From Pisolithus tinctorius (lineage: Eukaryota > Basidiomycota > Agaricomycetes > Boletales > Pisolithaceae), in assembly GCA_024663395.1 (NCBI GenBank), contig JANFAH010000008.1, positions 1,860,001-1,924,000 of the forward strand: a DNA stretch of 64,000 nt. Direction: 5' to 3'. The translations under genes and the position numbers were made by a program. This document shows, piece after piece, positions 22,738 to 34,600 of the stretch (position 1 is the stretch's first letter; each line of letters opens with the position of its first letter). The notes below the pieces were generated by a model that was not told the DNA's origin, searched no databases, and saw nothing but the letters and a program-made list of their open reading frames with translations.

Positions 22738-23958
22738 CTTGGTAAGTAATGAGTAAGGACTGAGTAATCATGATGAGTAAGCAAGAAATGAAAAGTAAGC
22801 AAGCAAAGGAGATTGGTAAGTATTGGCAATGAACAAGTCAAGGACAGTCAAAACATCACAGAATGAGTCAAATGGAGTCAGAAACTGAGTAAGCACATGG
22901 ATATCACACTAGGGGGTGGTGATGCAAGTCAGATCTCGGCAGAGACCTCTCTAGATCCAAAGATGGCATGACAGATGGATGGTGCTTCCAGATAGGGAAG
23001 TATTAATTCCAGAATTGAAGGGCATGAGTCAGGTGTCAAAGGGGCTAGGGCATTGGGAGTCTGTGGGGAAATGGGAGCATACATGATTGTATCTCCCACC
23101 CTTTCATCCTCTCAGCAAAGTTAACAAAAACCTCATGAATGGGGCTCTGAAGGAGGAGGAGGAGAAGGGGGGACATCTTCTGCTGGATCTTGCAGTAAGA
23201 AGGCAAGATGCATGTCATACTTGTCATGAATGCAATCAGGGAGGCTGGAGAACTGTAGATTATGCTGCAGCTGTCGCAATGCAGGGAGAATGATGGACAA
23301 GATTGGAATAAAGACAGTGCAGGGAGCAGGGAGGAATGATCCATATGCTTCATCAACTGGGGAGACTGAAATGACCACATAAGACCTTTCTAACCAAGTG
23401 ACAGACCTGAGGCAACCAAAGAACATCCTTCTGGAAGTCATACTGACAAGGAGAACATGCTGACCAAGCTGCATGGGATGAGATGGGGCTGACAATGATG
23501 GGATGAACCAGGGGGCTTCAGGACAGAAGCTGGTGGGAATACCTGGCAGATATATGTAGCCACTGTCTCTGGCAAATGAGACAAGCAAGATGATCAATGA
23601 AGAGGCAGCCATGATTGATGGACTTAGTGAAATGAGTGTCTGATGGATGGAGTGCTGTAGAAATGTGTAGGGTGTGAGGATCCTCTCCAAATTTGGAAGG
23701 CAGAATCACATGGCTGAGCACTTTAAGCAAGTGTGAGAATGGAGTCAATATCTTTGGAAATGGCAGAGATATGACAAAAACCAGAATGCCATACACAGGT
23801 GCTAAAAACTTTGAATGCACACTTAACCTGGTCTGGCAGTCTTTCTACACATGAGGCCTTTAGTCTTCATCTGCATGGCATGGGCATTGTGTGCAACTTG
23901 TCAACAAGTTAGGCAGAGTCAGCTGTAACCATGTCCACAACACCTTTGGTGTGTGACA
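22738..23958 (-). mobile_element. Long LTR-like element, copy 2 (minus strand)
   Basis: On the minus strand it starts TGTCACACACCAAAGG at 23,958. It is similar to copies 1 and 3 through the ORF and the GATATC...CTTACTCAG region, until about 22,738. Its 5' flank (23,959 upward) is gypsy pol sequence, so it interrupts that element in the same orientation as gypsy and opposite to copy 3. Its distal end is diverged or replaced. Confidence 0.68.
23133..23612 (-). CDS. ORF in long LTR-like element, copy 2
   Basis: About 159 codons from MAASSLIILLVSFARDSGYI to SPPPPSEPHS. It has the same blocks as the other copies (EAPWFIPSLSAPSHPMQLGQ, DEAYGSFLPAPC, MHLAFLLQDP), with no internal stop although CpG sites are mostly lost. 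Function unknown. Confidence 0.5.
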   Translation of the reverse strand: MAASSLIILLVSFARDSGYIYLPGIPTSFCPEAPWFIPSLSAPSHPMQLGQHVLLVSMTSRRMFFGCLRSVTWLERSYVVISVSPVDEAYGSFLPAPCTVFIPILSIILPALRQLQHNLQFSSLPDCIHDKYDMHLAFLLQDPAEDVPPSPPPPSEPHS

Positions 23959-24257
23959 CCAGGTCATCCAGCAGTGCAGTCAGGATATCACTGTGGAGCT
24001 TTTCTATATCCATTAAGGCAACTGCTCATAAGACCAGGTACTCAAGGTATGTTGCATGAAGGGAGACCACTAGTTGCTCCTGGGTGAAGACTGGTCTCAG
24101 GTTTTGTGGGTTCACTTGGGCATAGCCACTATCCCCCTCTTTGGGGTAGATGTCCCATCATCTAGTTAGGGCATCAGGCTTAGCCCTGAGCTTACCAGGC
24201 CTGAACCTGATGATCATATTGAACTGTGAAAGAAATTCATACCAGTGAGCTTGGCAG
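23959..24257 (-). pseudogene. Gypsy pol fragment: RNase H end and start of integrase region
   Basis: The minus strand reads [20 protein letters not shown], then [20 protein letters not shown], and runs to ALMDIEKLHSDILTALLDD. The FxIxxRPGKxxxKPDALTR motif is the standard junction between RNase H and integrase in Ty3/gypsy polyproteins. The codons continue directly from VLTC at the far side of the inserted element (26,086 onward). The rest of the integrase is not found below 23,959. Confidence 0.85.
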
Positions 24258-26084
24258 TGTCACACACAAAGGTGTTGTGGACATGGTTATGGCTGACTCT
24301 ACCTAACTCATTGACAAGTTGCATGCAATGCCCATGCATGCAGATGAAGACTAAACACCTCATGCATAGAAAGACTGCCAGATGTGAGCAGTCATCCTTT
24401 GCACAGGAACAAGTCATCAGTGCTAAAGAGAAAAGGGGAAGTGAGTTAAGTGCACATTAAAAGTTTTTAGCACCCATGTACAGCATTCTGGTTTTCATTG
24501 TATCTCCACCATTTCCAAAGATATTGACTCTGTTCTCACACTTGCTTAAAGTGCTCAGCCATGCGATTCTGCCTTCCAAATTTGGAGAGGATCCTCACAC
24601 CCTACACATTTCTACAGCACTCCATCTGTCAGATGCTCATTTCACTAAGTCCATCAATCATGGCTGCCTCTTCATCAATCATCTTGCTTGTCTCATTTGC
24701 CAGAGACAGTGGCTATGTATATCTGCCAGGCATTCCCACCAGCTTTCATCCTGAAGCCCCCTGGTTCATCCCATCATTGTCAGCCCCATCTCATCCCATG
24801 CAGCTTGGTCAGCATGTTCTCCTTGTCAGTATGACTTCCAGAAGGATGTTCTTTGGTCACCTCAGGTCTGTCACTCAGTTAGAAAGGTCTTATGTGATCA
24901 TTTTGGTCTCCCCAGTTGATGAAGCATATGGATCATTCCTCCCTGCTCCCTGCACTGTCTTTATTCCAATCTCATCCATCATTCTTCCCACATTGCAACA
25001 GCTGCAGCATAGTCTACAGTTCTCCAGCCTCCCTGATTGCATTCATGACAAGTATGACATGCATCTTGCCTTCTTACTGCAAGATCCAGCAGAAGATGTC
25101 CCCCCTTCTCCTCCTCCTCCTTCAGAGCCCCATTCATGAGGTTTTTGTTAACTTTGCTGAGAGGATGAAAGGGTGGGAGATACAATCATGTATGCTCCCA
25201 TTTCCCCACAGACTCCCAATACCCTAGCCCCTTTGACACCTGACTCATGCCCTTCAATTCTGGAATTAATACTTCCCTATCTGGAAGCACCATCCATCTG
25301 TCATGCCATCTTTGGATCTAGAGATGTCTCTGCCGAGATCTGACTTGCATCACCACCCCCTAATGTGATATCAGTGTGCTTACTCAGTTTCTGATCCTAT
25401 TTGACTCATTCTGTGATATTTTGACTATCCTTGATTTGTTTGTTGCCAATACTTACCAATCTTCTTTGCTTGCTTACTTTTCATTTCTCACTTACTCATC
25501 ATGATTACCCAGTCCTTACTCATTACTTACCAAGCATTTGTGCCTTGTTTGTCACAAGCTGTGCTCCCCCCACAGTATATAAACCCCCATGTACTTAGCT
25601 ACACCCCAAGTGAATCAGAAGTCACTCAGCAGTCAGTCAGTTCTTCTCAGTATAACTCATCATTGACAGTTGAGGCTCCACAAAGGGGTCTATCTGTCAT
25701 CATTTGTATACTTGGTAGTTGAGGCTCATTCAGAAGAGTCTATCTGCCATCCTTCATCATCTGCAGTCCACTCCACACTTAGTCAGCAGTTCTTGCTTAG
25801 TCATCCCACTACTCCTGCATAACTTGACATTGACTTGTGCTAGGAGTCCTTTTGGCTGAACACCCTTGCTCCATTCAGCATCCCCTTCTCAATCAGTATT
25901 CATTCATCTTCTCCTGCATAACTTGTTGATGACTTGTGCCAGGAGCCCTCTACTTGAAGTCCCCCCCACATTAGATTTTCTTCTGCACTCCAGGTTCTGT
26001 GGAGGCAAACCACCACTTGCACATTATTTGTCTTTGGTGTTGGATTTGTTTGGTTTTCACCACCTTTCCACACTTTGACTCACA
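24258..26084 (+). mobile_element. Long LTR-like element, copy 3, inserted in gypsy RNase H
   Basis: 1,827 bp, starts TGTCACACACAAAGG and ends TTTGACTCACA. It has a TATA box AGTATATAAACCCCC at about 25,574. The host sequence TGGCA lies one base outside each end, so a 5-bp duplication with a slightly different edge is likely. Removing the insert joins the gypsy codons for VLTC and QAHWYE, which proves a clean insertion. The long terminal region without gag-pol suggests a solo LTR. Confidence 0.8.
24660..25139 (+). CDS. ORF in long LTR-like element, copy 3
   Basis: About 159 codons, MAASSSIILLVSFARDSGYV to SPPPPSEPHS. It has the same conserved blocks as copies 1, 2 and 4. No stop or frameshift despite many C-to-T and G-to-A differences. 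Unknown function. Confidence 0.52.
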   Translation: MAASSSIILLVSFARDSGYVYLPGIPTSFHPEAPWFIPSLSAPSHPMQLGQHVLLVSMTSRRMFFGHLRSVTQLERSYVIILVSPVDEAYGSFLPAPCTVFIPISSIILPTLQQLQHSLQFSSLPDCIHDKYDMHLAFLLQDPAEDVPPSPPPPSEPHS

Positions 26085-28034
26085 GTGGCAAGTGAGTACC
26101 TTAGAGGTAGAAAAGTACTCTAGGTTTTTATGGTCAGTGACAATGTCAACTGGGGAGGCTGAACCCTCAAGGTAATGGCACCAGGTCCAGAATGCTTCAA
26201 AAATAGCAAGCAATTCCTTATTGTGAGTATCATAGTTCAACTCTGGGGCAGTCAGAGTTCAGGAGTAGAAGGCAACCAGATGTATCTGGCCATCACTGCA
26301 GGTGATAGATAGAATGCCGGCAATGGCATAGTCCGATGCATTGGTCTTGATGGTGATGGGGACCCCAGGAATGAAATGAGTTAAGACTGGCATGGTAGTA
26401 AAGGCAGCCTTGAGGTTATTAAATGACCAGTGGCACTCCTCAGAGAAGTTCCAAGGAGCACCCTTGTGGGTAAGCCAAGTCAGTGGTATGACAATGTCTG
26501 AGTAGTTGAATATAAAATGGTGGTAAAAGTTGGCAAAGCCAAGGAAAGATTGAATGTCTTTGACCTTGCAAGGCTTGGGCCAGTCACAGATGGTCTGGAC
26601 CTTTTCCTTCAACATCATGAGGCTGGCAGGGGAAAGGTGGAAACTGAGGTATTTGACTGAGTCTGAGTGGAACTCACATTTCTCCAGCTTCACATAAAGG
26701 CCATGAAGCCAAAGCCAGCAGAGCACCTCTCAGACATGCTGCTTATGGGACTCCTTATCTCCAGAGTAGATCAGGATGTCATCTAAGTAGATGACTATGC
26801 AAACATCCAACATATCCACAAAGATGGTGTTCACAAAGCATTGGAAGGCAGCCAGGGCATTGGTGAGACTGAAGGGCATCACTAACCACTCATAAGAACT
26901 GTACCAAGTCCAGAATGTGGTCTTCCATTCATTGCCCAGGGCAATCCAGACAAGATGGTAAGCATGCTGAAGATCAATCTTAGTATAGATCTTGGCTTGG
27001 CTTGGTGAGTCTAAGAGGTCAGAGATGAGCAGGAGTGGGTAGAGGTCTTTCTTAGTGATTTTGTTGAGGCTGTGGAAGTCTACACAAAGCTGGAGAGAAC
27101 TGTCCTTCTTCTTAATGAAGAGGACCAGTGCAGCATATGGGGAGGAGGTCAGCCAAATGAAACTGGTGGTGAGGTTTTCATTGATGAAAGTCCAGAGAGC
27201 TTGCAGCTCAATCAGGGACAGCAAGTAGATGGTGCCAAGAGGCAGGGTTGTTCCTTCTTTGAGCTCTATCTTCAGGTCATACTGCCAGTGTGGCAGGAGT
27301 GTTGAGGCCTTGGCCTTGCTGAATACATCAGCAAAATCATGGTACTCTTCCAGTACATTGGGTAAGGCTGGAGGAGGGGAAACCAAGGCTGACTGGGCTT
27401 GAGCTGAGTCCAAGGGGCAGAGCTGAAGTTGGAATTGGACAGACCCTTCAAGTTTGCAGGCATGCATGAAGGTGGCTGCATTGATTAGGGAAACAAGAGG
27501 GGCCTTCAGGGGGGTGTGAGTCAGGGAGTTGGAGACTGGTACAGATGGCACAAGGCTGGGTTGGTCACTGGGACCAGAGTCAGGGAGGCCAGTGGGAACC
27601 AGGCTTACAGGGGGTGTTGATGGGGTTGGCATTCCTTGTATATGAGTCTGGAAAGTAATACTGCTGAATACCCAGTCAATCAATGGATTGTATTGGGTGA
27701 GCCAGTTATGCCCAAGAACTACTTTACACTCGGAATCCAATGGGGCAAGATACAGGGTTACCAGTGTGACATTGCCAGATGTGAAGTGGATGTTGACATC
27801 TATTGCTTGGGTTATGGTAAAGGTGGACATTCCATCAAAAAGCCAGAGTCAGGTTGGTGAGACCGAGTATGGGGTAAAAGAGTGTTGATTAGCAAATTGG
27901 TTATCTATAAAACAATGCATGGAACTGGAGTCCACTAAAGTATGAAGCCAAGGTAATTCTGGGTTTTCTATAGTGATGTATGGAGTTAATGAATTAGGAC
28001 TGGAAAGAGCAGACACATTGAGATGAGCCTCCAA
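26085..28034 (-). pseudogene. Gypsy pol: protease, reverse transcriptase, RNase H
   Basis: Leftward Ty3/gypsy pol, N to C: a protease segment with TLVDSSSMHCFIDNQFANQH (28,034-27,849), where the usual DSG active site reads DSS, and VLGHNWLTQYNPLIDW (27,830 onward). Then comes reverse transcriptase with LPLGTIYLLS, VDFHSLNKIT and the catalytic YLDDILIYS near 26,790. RNase H follows with YHHFIFNYSDI, KTNASDYAIAGIL, THNKELLAIFEAF and DHKNLEYF. A frame break near 26,727-26,730 and another near 27,840 split the frame. It is cut at 26,085 by the inserted LTR-like element and continues at 24,257. An element this broken cannot make an intact polyprotein. Confidence 0.88.
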
Positions 28035-28089
28035 GTTTGCACAACCAGAGTCAATGCAGCTCCTGGATTGTGCAGAGTCCTGGGAGCTG

Positions 28090-29466
28090 CTACCTATTTT
28101 TTTGTCTTGGGGGTAGAACCTGAGCCTGAGGCCAGTGCAGCTTCAGTGGTGGCCACAGCACGAGCCTTGGCCTTTTTGGTCTTCTTGGGGCACTTCTCTG
28201 TGAAGTGACCAGGGCCTCCACAGAACATGCAGAGGTTGCCCTTGATGTGATGCTTGTGTTCCTCTGGGGTGAGCTTCCCATCTTTCCTGAGTTTGCTAGG
28301 CTCAGGCTTGGACAAGTTGCTGTTATTGCCTGGCTTGGGGGAGATCCAGAGTTGTTGTTGCTGCTGGTCTTGGCTTTCTCTTGACCAGTCTTGGGCTGAT
28401 TGTTGTTGCCAGAGCCTCCAGACTTATTGTTGTTGTTGCTGTTGGAGGAGCTCTGGTGCTTACTTGCCTGTTGGATTTCTTCCTTGTGCTCCCAATAGCA
28501 TGTGTCTATCTCTTGGGTGAGGTGGCAGAGCTTGTGAAGTGTCTGGGGCTTGCCAACCCAACAGACCTCATCTTTGATTTGGTCTGGGAGGCCAGAGTAG
28601 AAGTGATGGTGCAGCACACCATCTCCATAGCCTTGGACTTGTGAAGCAAGCCAATTAAAGTCAACTACATACTTGTTGATGCACTGACTATCTTTCATAT
28701 GTAAGTGGTTGAGCTGGCTCTTAGTGTCAGCAACTGGGTCATGAGGGCCAAAGGTAGTTTGTAACTCTAGGACAAACTCCCTCCAGGAGTCCATCCAGAG
28801 AGGCCAGTCATCAGGGTCATCAAGTCTGCGCAAGTCTGGCTTGAACCATTCAAGAGCCATGCCTTTGAGGTAAGATTGTGCAAAGATGACTTTGGTGCAG
28901 TTGGTCCTGAAAGCCTGAGGTTGGTCTTGGAAATTAAGCTTGCACTGGATGAAGAAAGTGCAAAGCTTCTTGGGGTCAGTACCATCAAAGGTATCAGGCT
29001 TGTGCAACTTGGTCTTGCTTGAGGACTCAGGACTAGTGTGGGCATTGCAAGCCAACAGTTTGATGGCTGCTGTGAGGTTGTCTAGGACCATAATGGCAGG
29101 TTCAGTGTCCAGATCTGGGAAGTCTGGTTCATCCTCTGGATCATCATCTTCCAGATTATCATCACCTGGCCCATCATCACCAGGGCCATTGCCAGGGTCA
29201 TCATCATCAGGGTTGTTGTCACCATCATCACCTGGTCCATCATCACTGGGGTCATCCTTGGGGATGGGAGCAGTGGGACAACATGGGGTAGGAGTTTTAG
29301 ATGTCTGGGCTGAAAAGCCCCTGAAAGGACTAACAGGATCTGGGGAGCACCTAGTGGTGCCCAAGGCAGCTAGTGCTGTCTCATGGTGAGCCCCACTGGC
29401 TGAGGCAGAGTCAGGGTTGGTGGCAGAATGGCCACATGGAGGTTGGAAACAAGTCTTGGTTGCCAT
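28090..29466 (-). CDS. Gypsy Gag (capsid and nucleocapsid)
   Basis: Minus-strand frame of 458 codons from MATKTCFQPPCGHSA. N-terminal Pro/Ser part, then a strongly acidic Asp/Gly repeat (DDGPGDDN type), then the retrotransposon Gag core with FDGTDPKKLCTFFIQCKLNF, KVIFAQSYLKGMALEWFKP and FGPHDPVADTKSQLNHL. An Asn/Ser/Gly-rich linker follows. The CCHC zinc knuckle CMFCGGPGHFTEKCPKK is in the next frame (28,315-28,094), so one shift separates it from the capsid frame. Gag packages the element RNA in cytoplasmic particles. The frame is mostly open and the Met lies just after the LTR. Confidence 0.82.
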   Translation of the reverse strand: MATKTCFQPPCGHSATNPDSASASGAHHETALAALGTTRCSPDPVSPFRGFSAQTSKTPTPCCPTAPIPKDDPSDDGPGDDGDNNPDDDDPGNGPGDDGPGDDNLEDDDPEDEPDFPDLDTEPAIMVLDNLTAAIKLLACNAHTSPESSSKTKLHKPDTFDGTDPKKLCTFFIQCKLNFQDQPQAFRTNCTKVIFAQSYLKGMALEWFKPDLRRLDDPDDWPLWMDSWREFVLELQTTFGPHDPVADTKSQLNHLHMKDSQCINKYVVDFNWLASQVQGYGDGVLHHHFYSGLPDQIKDEVCWVGKPQTLHKLCHLTQEIDTCYWEHKEEIQQASKHQSSSNSNNNNKSGGSGNNNQPKTGQEKAKTSSNNNSGSPPSQAITATCPSLSLANSGKMGSSPQRNTSITSRATSACSVEALVTSQRSAPRRPKRPRLVLWPPLKLHWPQAQVLPPRQKNR

Positions 29467-29504
29467 GATATGTTAGACCCACACAAGTGGCAAGTCTGAA
29501 ATAC

Positions 29505-30030
29505 TGTCAAGTTCAGGTTGTCCAGGTTGAGGCCAGACTGGAGACTGAAGTGGGTGCAAGGCTGAGGAGTCAGGATCAAGAGGAGAGACAAAGATACAGA
29601 TGGGTGGACTGATTGGACTTAGTGACTGAGGCTACAGCACTATTCCCTTGCATGGGTCTCAGTCCAAGTCTGAGGCTGAGGCAGGATTATTAGAGTAACT
29701 TAGTTGATTTCAGACTGAAGAGTACAGGCTGAGTATCTACAAGTTTATATACTAGAGACAACTATAGTATGGAGACTGGTAATGCCAGTCTCGCAAAGAT
29801 TGCCAAGACGATTGGTAAGACAAGGATTAGTAATGTATGGCTAAAGTAATGGAGACCAGGACAGGGTGGACTGGGGACAAGACCAGGCAGGACTTAACTG
29901 AAGTGACACGCACTGCAAAGCAGTGTTCACTGCACTAGGACATCTGGGGATAAGGAACTGGCAAGGCCAAGGCCAGACTAGATGAGTGCAAGGCCAAGTC
30001 TGGCCAGGGTCAAGGCATGACTATGACAGT
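29505..30030 (-). mobile_element. 5' LTR of the leftward gypsy element
   Basis: On the minus strand it starts TGTCATAGTCATGCC at 30,030 and ends CAACCTGAACTTGACA at 29,505 (526 bp). Its termini match solo LTRs A and B. It contains TAGTATATAAACTTG as TATA box (about 29,750) and the block ACCCATGCAAGGGAATAGTG. Gag starts 39 bp after its end. The 3' LTR is not present in the window. Confidence 0.78.
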
Positions 30031-30035
30031 GCCCA

Positions 30036-31640
30036 GGTACAGCATTCTGGTTTTCATCATATCTTTACCATTTCCAAAGATATTGACTCCATCCTCACAC
30101 TCACTTGAAGTGCTCAGCCATGCAATTCTGCCTTCCAATTTGGAAAGGATCCTTGCACCCTACACATTTCTACAGCACTCCATCCATCAGATGCTCATTT
30201 TGTTAAGTCCATCAGAAATGGCTGCCTCTTTGTTGATCATCTTGCTTGTCTCCTTTGCCAGGGACAGTGGCTATGTATATCTGCCAGGCATTCCCTCCTG
30301 CTTCCATCCTGAAGCCTCCTGGTTCATCCCATTGTTGTCAGCCCCATCTCATCTCATGCAGCTTGGTCAGCATGTTCTCCTCATCAGTGTGACTTCCAGA
30401 AGGACATCCTTTGGTCACCTCAGGTCTGTCACTCAGTTGGAAAGGTCTTATGCAGTCATTTCAGTGTCCCCACTTGATGAAGCATATGGATCCTTCCTCC
30501 CTGCTCCCTGCAACATCTTTATTCCAATCTCATCCATCATTCTCCCCACATTGAGACAACTGCAGTATAATCTACTGTTCTCTGCTCTCCCTGATCACAT
30601 CCATGATGAGTATGACATGCATCTTTCCTTCTTACTGCAAGATGCAGCAGAAGACAACCCCCCTTCTCTTCTCCTCCATCAGAGCCCTATTCATGAAGTG
30701 TTTTGTTAACTTCACTGAGAGGATGAATGGGTGGGAGATGTGATCACCTATGCTCCCATTGCCCCACAGACCCCTGACACTCAAGCCCTTTGATGCCTGG
30801 CTCATGCCCTTCAATTCTGGAATTAATACTTCCCTATCTGGAAACACCATCCATCTGTCATCCAATCTTTTGGATCTAGTGATGTCTCCACTGAGATCTG
30901 ACTTGCATCACCACCCCCTAATGTGATATCAGTGTGCTTACTCAGTTTCTGACATTATTTGACTCATACTGTAATGTTTTGACTGTCCTTGACTTGTTTG
31001 TTGTCAATACTTACCAATCCTCTTTGATTGCTTACTTCTCATTTCTCACTTACTCATCATGATTTCTCATTGCTTACAGTCCTTACTCATTACTTACCAA
31101 GCATTTGTGCCTCATTTGTCATAGGCTGTGCTCCCCTTCAGTATATAAACCCCCTGTACTTAGCTACATCAGAAGCAATCAAGTCACTCATGAATCAAGT
31201 CAGTCAGTTCAGTGCTTCTCAAGCATAACTCATCATCAACAGTTGAGGCTCCACAAGTCTATCTGTCACCATTCATCATACTTGGTAGTTGAGGCTCCAC
31301 AAAGGGGCCTATCTGCCTTCATCAGTATCATCAGTGCTTAGTCAGCAACTTTCACTTAGTCATCCCCCTACTCCTGTGTAACTCATCAACAGCTTGTGCC
31401 AGGAGAACATTCCATCAAAGTTCCTTACTCTAGCCAGCATCCCCCTCTCAGTCATCACTCATTCATCTTCTCCTCCATAACTCATTGTTGACTTGCACCA
31501 GGAGCACTCCACTTGAAAAACACCCACCTAAGATTTTTCTGCCCCCCAGGTTCTGTGGAGGCAAACCACCACTTGCTCTTATTTGTCTTTTGTGTTGGGT
31601 TTTGGTTGGCTTTCACCAGCTTTCCACACTTTGACTCACA
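30036..31640 (+). mobile_element. Long LTR-like element, copy 4, 5' truncated
   Basis: Starts at GTACAGCATTCTGG, about 220 bp inside the full-length copies, and ends TTTGACTCACA at 31,640. It abuts the gypsy LTR on the left and a truncated copia gag on the right, so its junctions truncated or captured both neighbours. TATA box AGTATATAAACCCCC at about 31,140. Confidence 0.72.
30218..30709 (+). CDS. ORF in long LTR-like element, copy 4
   Basis: About 163 codons from MAASLLIILLVSFARDSGYV. The conserved blocks persist (EASWFIPLLSAPSHLMQLGQ, DEAYGSFLPAPC). A small indel near 30,670 changes the tail to SLLLHQSPIHEVFC instead of PPSPPPPSEPH. Otherwise no stop. Unknown function. Confidence 0.45.
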   Translation: MAASLLIILLVSFARDSGYVYLPGIPSCFHPEASWFIPLLSAPSHLMQLGQHVLLISVTSRRTSFGHLRSVTQLERSYAVISVSPLDEAYGSFLPAPCNIFIPISSIILPTLRQLQYNLLFSALPDHIHDEYDMHLSFLLQDAAEDNPPSLLLHQSPIHEVFC

Positions 31641-34600
31641 ATGGGGCCCTGACTCAGCTGTGACCACACCATCTGTTTTTGCAGTTACACTTCACTTCCT
31701 ACAACTCCAACCTCACAGCTACAACATTTTTGGCCCTGTTCATGCAAAAAGACTTATCTCTGGACTTGATAATCAAAGTAATATCTGACAAATATGATAG
31801 GTGCCAAATGCAGACAAAGAGGGGCAATACTGGAAACTCCAGAAATTCCAAAGACACAGCTTACAACACAGCTTACTCAGAAAAGGACAGAATGAAGTCT
31901 AGTTGAAAAATTTGTGGAAAGAAAGGTCATGTGAAAGACCAATGCTGGGAAGAGGGTGGCAGAAAGGCTGGGCAAGCACCCACATGGTTCCAGAACAAGG
32001 CCAAAGGGGAAAAGAAGAAAGGCAGCAGAAAAGTAGCCACTGAGGCCAGCACAACAGCCAGCTTGAGCACACAGACCAGCACTGACTCAGAACCCAATGG
32101 AGTCTGGCTAGCACACCCACAGGATGATGATTGGTTCATTGAAATTGTGGAGGAAGAAGTTCTGAACCCCCAGGCCATCATTATTGACAAAGAAGACACA
32201 TACACAAACACCTTTGACCATGCTCTTCTTGCATGTGAAAGCCTAAATTCCACAGAAGAGACTATTCTGTTCAACTCAGACACTTCATGTCATATGTCTT
32301 CCTACTGCAGCAAATTCCTTGTTTACAAGCCAACTGTACCTAAACCCATCACCACTGCTGACAACCACACCTTCCATGCCATTGGAAAAGGTGATCTCAC
32401 AATCTCACTCCTAAATGGCACTGTGCACACCCACATTCAACTCAAGGACACACTCTACACTCCCAAAATGGGAATTACACTTGCTTCTGTAGACAAACTT
32501 GACATTGCTGGGTATGCTGCATTATTCTGAGACAAGCATTTTCAAATTTTTGATGCTTGGAAAAACAGAAAGTAGCTAAAATTCCAATGCAAAAATGGCT
32601 GTACTTCATCAAATGAGCTCATCATGCCTTTGCAGGCATAGCTAAGGCCACATCACTCCCAAAGCCATCCAGCACATGCTGAAGGATGGAACAATCACCA
32701 GAATTAAGCTGGATGAAGCACATTCCACCATGGGTGCATGCAATTCATGTGAACATGCCAAAGCAACTTGGAAGTTTTGAAGGTTGATGAACTGCAGAGG
32801 GAGTCAAGTACTGGACTGAAAGGAAGGATTATTCTCAGACTTCAAGTTGGTTGAAGCTGAGGTGCAGGTAAATAAGTAACTGCAAAGTGTATGCTTTTTC
32901 AATTACATAATGCTGTGCTTGCTGGAACACAACTAAGGTAAATGTGTCAAACTCCAACAGGAAGCCCATCAGGAAGGAGCATGACCCACCCTGCCATGAA
33001 TGTTTTTGGTGATGAAGTCCACACAGACCTCTGGGGACCTTCTCCAGTCCAAACCCCAGGCCATAGCCATTACTATGTATCATTCATGGACAACCACACT
33101 TGTTACACCACCCTATACCTGCAAAAGATGAAAGCTGAGACCTTCACATCATACAAAGCCTATGAAGCATGGCTGAACATGCAGTTCAACACCAAAGTCA
33201 AGCAACTTCACTCAGATCATGGGGGAGAATACCTTAGTGTGGAATTTTCAGAATATTTGAAATCCCAAGGTAATGAATGATGCATAACTGTCCATAATAC
33301 CCCTGAACACAATGGAGTTGCAGAATGGCTCAACAGCACATATGTGCAATGATTCATGCCAGTGACTTACCCAAGAACCTCTGGGGGGAGGCCATCATGC
33401 ATGCAACTTGGGTCAAAAACTTCTTGTCAACTCATCATCTAGGCACCAAATCTCCCTATGGCTCTACCAAAGACCACCCAACCTCTCAAAAATCCCAGTC
33501 TGAGGGTGTTGTCTCAAGGTCCATGATACCTCCAGCTCCAAGCTAGACATTCAAGCCCAAGACAGACACTGGGTATGTTTTGACCCTGAGAGCAATGGCC
33601 ACTGCATCTACTGGCCTGACACACAAGCAATCAGAATTGAATGAAGTGTCATTTTAGTGTCAGTACCTTCAGGTATGCCACTCAAGGGGGAGCAAGGAAA
33701 TTCTGAAGCCTCACAAGGAAATTCCAAGGCCATGCAGACAGTCAAGCAACCTACAGAAGTGACTTCAGAAATTCTGAGACCCATTCCAGACCCACTTGGA
33801 GAAATTTTCAAAACACCTCCACCTCAACCTTGTCATTCCACTTGCCAATGCTTCAAATCAGACTATATGAGGTGCTTACATGCAAGCAAAGAAACTCACG
33901 ATGGATGCATCCCTCTTGACTTTGTGAAAGAACTCAGAGAGCAATAGCAACCCTAACAGCCTGAAATCCTGAGAGAATGCTACCTTCATCTTTGATGAAG
34001 AACTAGCTACCAATGAAGATGACACTAACATCATGTACACTATGGTGGCAGGGATGGCTGGACCCATCTACAGTGTATGAAGCAAAATGCCATAAATGCA
34101 TAATTAAAAAGCATAGAGGAAGCACATACCTGGGATGTTGTCAAGTGCCAAACAGGTGCAAACATTGTAGGATGCAAATGGGTCTTTAAGATCAAATGCA
34201 ATGCTACCAGAGAAATCAAGAAGCACAAGACCTGCCTAGTTTCCAAGGGCTACTCTCAGATACAGGGTTCTACTACAATGAAACCTATGCTCCCATTGCA
34301 AGACTTGCATCACTTCACACTATACTTGCAATTGCTGCAGACAATGACTGGGAAATTGACATCTTTGATTTCCACTCAGCATTCCTCAATGGCCAACTTG
34401 GAGATGGTGAAGATATCTACATGGAGTTCCCTGAGGGCTATTCTATAGGGCAGAATTTTTCCCATCCAGTTGGGAAGCCAAACATCACACTATATGGCTC
34501 AAAACAAGGCACACTTCAGTGGTATCAGAAGCTGTGTAGCACCCTTGCAGATCTTGGACTCACTAGAGCACATGCAGACTGGGGAGAATTCTATGGTCAC

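Noticed and set aside
28254..28644. Plus-strand ORFs across the gag region
   Set aside because: They are antisense shadows of the gypsy Gag frame, rich in Leu/Cys/Val because of the CAG/AAC-rich Gag codons.
28940..29389. 149-codon Ser/Gly/Pro-rich plus-strand ORF
   Set aside because: Antisense of the acidic Asp/Gly part of Gag.
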